A stretch of 37,487 nucleotides of DNA from Bacteroidales bacterium. Its GTDB lineage: Bacteria > Bacteroidota > Bacteroidia > Bacteroidales > UBA932. The DNA is taken from the NCBI GenBank assembly GCA_017559545.1, contig JAFYRK010000062.1, positions 1 to 37,487 on the forward strand, read 5' to 3'. Shown here in pieces: positions 33,812 to 37,487 of the stretch (the stretch's first letter is position 1; each line of letters begins with the position of its first letter). The notes under the pieces were generated by a model. The model saw nothing but the letters and a program-made list of their open reading frames with translations, was not told the origin of the DNA and did no database searches. Made by a program: the position numbers and the translations under genes.

Positions 33812-33842
33812 CAAAATTACGCAATAGCAAGGAATTATCAAA
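33812..33842 (-). promoter_or_regulatory. Promoter of the DUF4493/PCMD operon (-33/-7)
   Basis: On the minus strand TTTG (complement of 33839-33842) and TAATTTTG (complement of 33812-33819) are separated by exactly 19 nt, a full match to the Bacteroidota promoter. The implied start near 33805 gives a leader of about 25 nt to the ATG at 33780. Both boxes come from two copies of the same 13-mer. Confidence 0.72.
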
Positions 33843-33851
33843 ATTACGCAA
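33812..33851. repeat. Direct repeat of CAAAATTACGCAA
   Basis: Perfect 13-bp copies at 33812-33824 and 33839-33851 have a 27-bp period. Each contains a complete -7 box on the minus strand (TAATTTTG). The upstream copy also supplies the -33 TTTG for the downstream one. The repeat could be a tandem promoter or a regulator-binding repeat. Confidence 0.8.
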
Positions 33852-33890
33852 CCAAGGGTCATTAAATATGGATTTAGACTAAAAAATTCA

Positions 33891-33925
33891 TATCTTTGCA
33901 TGATTATGCGCCAAGCAGGCGCGTA
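33891..33925 (+). promoter_or_regulatory. parE -7 element and 5'-leader hairpin
   Basis: TATCTTTG (33891-33898) matches the -7 consensus and would start transcription near 33905. A hairpin then forms at the very 5' end of the mRNA: 8 pairs between 33905-33912 and 33918-33925 with loop AAGCA, including GCGCC/GGCGC. Such a 5' stem could protect the message. The -33 box is not clear. Confidence 0.45.
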
Positions 33926-33958
33926 TTTGAAAAAAGAGTATAAAATTCAAAGACAGAT

Positions 33959-35872
33959 ATGGCTGAAGTCATTAATTACACAGACGACAACATCAGGACC
34001 ATGGAGGGCGTGGAGCACATCCGCAAACGCCCAGGAATGTACATCGGAAGACTCGGTAACGGAGATGATCAGGGAGACGGTATATACGTGCTCCTCAAGG
34101 AGGTTGTAGATAACTCGATCGACGAGTTCTCGATGGGTTTCGGAAAGCAGATCCAGATCACAGTGACAGAGAAGGAGGCGACAGTAAGGGACTTCGGCCG
34201 AGGCATTCCCCTCGGCTCGGTAGTCAGGGCGGTCAGCGTCCTGAACACCGGAGGTAAGTATGACACCAAGGGCTACAAGAAGTCAGTAGGTCTTAACGGA
34301 GTGGGTCTGAAGGCGGTCAATGCACTTTCAGCACATTTCTATGTAGAAGCTTACCGTGACGGAATGTGCGCATTTGCCGAGTTCAGAGAAGGAAAGCTCG
34401 TCAATGAGGGCCAGAAGGAGACAAAGGAAAAGAACGGAACAATGGTGAAGTTCATCCCGGACGAGCACCTCTTCGTAGATTACACCTTCCACATGGACAT
34501 CATCGAGACGATGATGAAAAACTACTCTTACCTGAAGAAGGGACTTACACTGAACTTCAACGGCACGCCATACAAGTCAGAGCACGGACTTCTCGACCTG
34601 ATAAAGGACAATATGTCCGAGACTCCCCTTTATGAGCCTATCCACCTGATCGGCGAGGACATTGAGATCGTCATGACCCACGGCAGCAGCTATGGAGAGA
34701 ACATCGCCTCGTTCGTCAACGGACAGAACACACGTGACGGAGGTACCCACCTCGCTGCGATGAGGGAAGGTATCGCGAAGACCTTGAAGGAGTTCTACAA
34801 GACATTCGCAAAGAAGGACTTTGACCCGCAGGACATCCGTCAGGGTATCATTGGAGCTATCAGCATCCAGATCCAGGAGCCTAACTTTGAGGGACAGACC
34901 AAGACAAAGCTCGGTTCTACCTACATGTGGGAGACCGACATGCAGAACGAGGACGGAACCCACACATATGAGCAGGGCCCTACAATCCGAAGCGCGGTCA
35001 ATGAGTTCCTGAAGACAAACCTGGACAACTATCTGCACATGCACAAGGAAATAATTCCTGTGCTGCAGCAGAAGATCACTGAGTCTGAGCAGGAGCGCAA
35101 GGAGATCTCTACCATCCAGAAGAAGACCAAGGAGAGAAACAAGAGAACGAACATCTACAACCGCAAGCTCCGCGACTGCGAGATCCATTACAACGACAAG
35201 CTTCCGGCAGCCAAGAAGGAACTTGCTGAGTTCACAAGCATATTCATCACCGAGGGAGACTCTGCGAGCGGAACCATCACAAAGGCCCGCAATGCAAAGA
35301 CCCAAGCGGTGTTCAGCCTTAGAGGTAAGCCTATCAACTGTTACAAGGAAAGCCGCAAGAAGGTTGCAGAAAACGAGGAGCTCGCACTCCTTGTCAACGC
35401 CCTTGGCGTGGAAGATGATATGGAGAACCTCAGATATAACAAGATCATCATCGCAACCGATGCCGATGACGACGGAATGCACATCCGCATGCTTGTGCTG
35501 ACATTCTTCATGAAATACTACCCTGACCTCGTCAGAAGAGGACACGTACACATCCTTCAGACCCCACTATTCAGAATCAAGGACAAGAAGGAAGTACGCT
35601 ACTGCTACACAAGAGAGGAAAAGGAGAAGGCGCTCAAGGAAATGAAGGGTGGAGTGGAGATCACACGATTCAAAGGTCTCGGAGAAATCTCGGCTAACGA
35701 GTTCGTGGAATTCATCGGCGAGAAGATGAGACTCGATAGAGTGAAGCTCAGTGACGAGGAGTCGATTGCAGAGATCATGGAGTTCTACATGGGAGACAAC
35801 ACCATCGAAAGACAGAACTTCATCCGTACCAACCTCCGCAGCGAGGCCGAGCTTGAAGACGTTAACATTTAA
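33959..35872 (+). CDS. parE: DNA topoisomerase IV subunit B
   Basis: A type IIA topoisomerase ATPase subunit of 637 residues, which with ParC decatenates daughter chromosomes. The GHKL ATPase domain has E48 and N52 (KEVVDNSIDE), D78 (RDFGRGIP) and the lid GLNGVGLKAVNALS (about 111-124). The TOPRIM domain has E432 (TEGDSASG) and the D501-A-D503-D504-D505 cluster. The N-terminal signature DDQGDGIYVLLKEVVDN and the overall length match Bacteroidota ParE rather than GyrB. parC is not present in the window. The acyltransferase gene starts 4 nt after the stop. Confidence 0.95.
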   Translation: MAEVINYTDDNIRTMEGVEHIRKRPGMYIGRLGNGDDQGDGIYVLLKEVVDNSIDEFSMGFGKQIQITVTEKEATVRDFGRGIPLGSVVRAVSVLNTGGKYDTKGYKKSVGLNGVGLKAVNALSAHFYVEAYRDGMCAFAEFREGKLVNEGQKETKEKNGTMVKFIPDEHLFVDYTFHMDIIETMMKNYSYLKKGLTLNFNGTPYKSEHGLLDLIKDNMSETPLYEPIHLIGEDIEIVMTHGSSYGENIASFVNGQNTRDGGTHLAAMREGIAKTLKEFYKTFAKKDFDPQDIRQGIIGAISIQIQEPNFEGQTKTKLGSTYMWETDMQNEDGTHTYEQGPTIRSAVNEFLKTNLDNYLHMHKEIIPVLQQKITESEQERKEISTIQKKTKERNKRTNIYNRKLRDCEIHYNDKLPAAKKELAEFTSIFITEGDSASGTITKARNAKTQAVFSLRGKPINCYKESRKKVAENEELALLVNALGVEDDMENLRYNKIIIATDADDDGMHIRMLVLTFFMKYYPDLVRRGHVHILQTPLFRIKDKKEVRYCYTREEKEKALKEMKGGVEITRFKGLGEISANEFVEFIGEKMRLDRVKLSDEESIAEIMEFYMGDNTIERQNFIRTNLRSEAELEDVNI

Positions 35873-35876
35873 TATT

Positions 35877-36428
35877 ATGTGGAGAAAATTTTGCGGCTGG
35901 CTACTCCGCACACTCGGCTGGACAGCGGTCGACCCAGTAGTCCCTGAAGACAAATGCATTATCCTTGGCGTACCCCACACATCAATCTGGGACTTCGTCA
36001 TTTCATACCTATATTATACATCGGTAGGCGGAAAACCTTACTGCATGGTGAAGGGTGAACTTTTCTGGGGACCTCTCGGATGGTTGCTCCGCAAGCTTGG
36101 GGGCATCCCTGTAGACAGAAAGAGAGGCAGCAACGTTGTCCTCAGCGTCATCAAGGAGATGAAGGCACGTAAGGTCGTACACCTGGCACTCGCTCCGGAA
36201 GGAACACGCCAGCCTGTTAAAAGATGGAAGACAGGATTCCACACAATCGCCCGCGAAGTGGGATGCCCTGTATATATGGGTTATTTCGACTGGGGCACAA
36301 AGCGCATCAGCCGCGGCCAAAAGGTAGAGTTGACAGACGATGCGAGAGCAGATATGGAGCGCATACAGAAGATGTATGAAGAAATGCACCTTGTCGGCAA
36401 GCACCCTGACATGTACATTACTCACTAA
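35877..36428 (+). CDS. PlsC-like 1-acylglycerol-3-phosphate acyltransferase
   Basis: A 183-residue acyltransferase of the glycerolipid family with the catalytic H34-x4-D39 motif (PHTSIWD), the substrate motif E108-G-T-R111 (APEGTR) and GGIPVDRK (75-82). It likely transfers a fatty acyl group to a lysophospholipid or related lipid at the inner membrane. It is shorter than E. coli PlsC (about 245) and lacks a clear N-terminal membrane span, as in the small PlsC relatives of Bacteroidota. I start at the ATG 35877, four bases after the parE stop; the same frame is open further upstream inside parE, but that part is not coding. The next gene is an acyl-CoA ligase, a sensible partner. Confidence 0.87.
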   Translation: MWRKFCGWLLRTLGWTAVDPVVPEDKCIILGVPHTSIWDFVISYLYYTSVGGKPYCMVKGELFWGPLGWLLRKLGGIPVDRKRGSNVVLSVIKEMKARKVVHLALAPEGTRQPVKRWKTGFHTIAREVGCPVYMGYFDWGTKRISRGQKVELTDDARADMERIQKMYEEMHLVGKHPDMYITH

Positions 36429-36441
36429 AACCTAAATATTT

Positions 36442-37487
36442 ATGTTACAACTTTACAAGCGTATGCAGAAGATGAGGGAGAAGTATGTCGATACCCTCGC
36501 AAAACTGTATGAGTACGCAACAACCGTCTATTCCAAGAAGCAGTTCACTCAGTGGTACGACACAAAGGAAGGCGGCTACACATTCGCAGAATTCAAATCC
36601 AAGTGCGATAGCCTCTCGAAGATGCTGACGCAGTACGGCATCGGTGCCGGCGACAAGGTTGCAATCCTTTCCCAGAGCATGCCTAACTGGTCCGTAGCGT
36701 TCTTCAGCACAGTGGCATTCGGCAGAATTTCCATTCCTATCCTCCCTGACAGTTCGGAGAATGAGGTCAACAACATCCTTGAGCATTCCGAGAGCAAGGT
36801 GATCTTCGTATCACAGAAACTTGCATCAAAGCTCAGCCCAGAGTATAGGGAGAAGATGACCCTCGTCATCGATATGGACACATTCGAGGTGATCAAGGCG
36901 GACGAGGAAAAGTTCACATGTGACGGAAGGCCAAGCGTCCCGACACCGGACGAGATCGCAACCATCATCTATACTTCAGGCACAACAGGCAGTGCAAAGG
37001 GAGTTGTGCTCAGCCACAGAAACCTCGCTTCAAACGTGATCACATGCTACCACTCATGCAAGAGGACCAACAAGGACAGGTGGCTTTCTATCCTCCCGAT
37101 GGCGCACACTCTCGAGATGACCCTCGGAATGCTTTACCCGATGTACTGCGGAGCGACCGTATACTACTTGCCTAAGCCGCCTGTACCGTCACTCCTGATG
37201 AAGGCGCTCAAGATCGTGAAGCCTACAACAATGCTTACTGTGCCTCTTATCATCGAGAAGGTCTACAAGGGCAGCGTGCTTCCAACGATCCAGAAGAGCC
37301 GCACACTCTCATGGATGAACGAGCATATGAACGGACTTATGTGCAGGATCATCGGAATGAAACTTAAGGCTACATTCGGAGGTCATGTGACATTCTACGG
37401 AATCGGAGGTGCAAAGCTTGACCCTGAGGTAGAGAAGTTCCTGCTCAAGGCTAAGTTCCCATATGCTATCGGATATGGTCTTACAGA
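36442..37487 (+). CDS. Long-chain acyl-CoA ligase / AMP-binding protein (5' part)
   Basis: The first 348 codons of an AMP-forming adenylate enzyme; the window ends before the stop. The P-loop-like AMP motif YTSGTTGSAKG lies at residues 177-187, followed by SHRNLASNV and the segment LSILPMAHTLEMTLGMLYPMY typical of long-chain fatty-acid CoA ligases. It would activate free fatty acids to acyl-CoA (or acyl-AMP) for lipid synthesis or salvage. The gene starts 13 nt after the acyltransferase on the same strand, so parE, plsC-like and this gene form one unit. Function beyond the family is inferred. Confidence 0.9.
   Translation, partial: MLQLYKRMQKMREKYVDTLAKLYEYATTVYSKKQFTQWYDTKEGGYTFAEFKSKCDSLSKMLTQYGIGAGDKVAILSQSMPNWSVAFFSTVAFGRISIPILPDSSENEVNNILEHSESKVIFVSQKLASKLSPEYREKMTLVIDMDTFEVIKADEEKFTCDGRPSVPTPDEIATIIYTSGTTGSAKGVVLSHRNLASNVITCYHSCKRTNKDRWLSILPMAHTLEMTLGMLYPMYCGATVYYLPKPPVPSLLMKALKIVKPTTMLTVPLIIEKVYKGSVLPTIQKSRTLSWMNEHMNGLMCRIIGMKLKATFGGHVTFYGIGGAKLDPEVEKFLLKAKFPYAIGYGLT

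Noticed and set aside
34577-35551. A 324-codon open frame on the minus strand opposite parE
   Set aside because: It is the antisense shadow of the ParE TOPRIM region; Leu/Val/Asp-rich composition and no family match.
35751-35876. Upstream start of the PlsC-like protein inside parE
   Set aside because: The 42 extra residues are out-of-frame parE sequence with no acyltransferase similarity; the ATG at 35877 fits the short gap after parE.
1-37487. CRISPR array, transposon, integrase or prophage
   Set aside because: No regularly spaced repeats, transposase or phage-type products were seen; the only dispersed-type element is the small palindrome at 23351-23446.

Overview
The window is a chromosomal segment from an anaerobic member of the Bacteroidota, most likely the order Bacteroidales. 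Supporting signs are the promoter style (TTTG near -33 and TAnnTTTG near -7, with 18-20 nt between them where both are visible), leaders without strong Shine-Dalgarno sequences, a roughly 1,090-residue SecA with the long N-terminal insertion typical of the phylum, the DUF4493 and PCMD surface lipoprotein families, a Bacteroidota-type ParE, and a single-chain pyruvate:ferredoxin oxidoreductase with an 8Fe ferredoxin (fermentative anaerobe). A gut or rumen lineage is plausible, but genus cannot be fixed from this sequence.

Left part (1-9.8 kb, all minus strand): pdxA and rnhA, then the dTDP-L-rhamnose operon rfbA-rfbC-rfbD-rfbB with ATGA overlaps or gaps of a few bases, then an outer-membrane beta-barrel gene, a terminator-like hairpin, secA, a bactofilin, and a perfect 17-bp terminator hairpin. 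These genes serve vitamin B6 synthesis, RNA:DNA hybrid removal, surface-polysaccharide sugar supply, protein export and cell-shape scaffolding. Between pdxA and recG lies a GC-rich, foldable island with no assigned function.

Middle part (10.1-25.7 kb): recG, a WYL-domain regulator and an S9 serine peptidase form a plus-strand operon that converges on a minus-strand tRNA-Arg(CCG). Then come nifJ (plus), an unusually short LysR-type regulator (minus) divergent from an M16 zinc peptidase (plus) across a long palindrome, a 56-residue 2[4Fe-4S] ferredoxin (minus), a composite REP-like palindrome, and a two-gene unit of a DUF1573 protein and a His-rich putative heavy-metal (manganese) exporter. PFOR and the ferredoxin are natural redox partners.

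Right part (25.7-37.5 kb): a five-gene minus-strand operon encodes four predicted lipoproteins (DUF4493 and/or PCMD modules) and one outer-membrane beta-barrel, driven by a clear Bacteroidota promoter built from a duplicated 13-mer. This cell-surface operon has no known function and is the best candidate for an undescribed system. Divergent from it run parE, a PlsC-like acyltransferase and an acyl-CoA ligase cut by the window end.

No CRISPR array, transposase, integrase, rRNA or phage gene was seen. Many hairpins between convergent genes are near-perfect and some have alternative pairings; these are listed separately.
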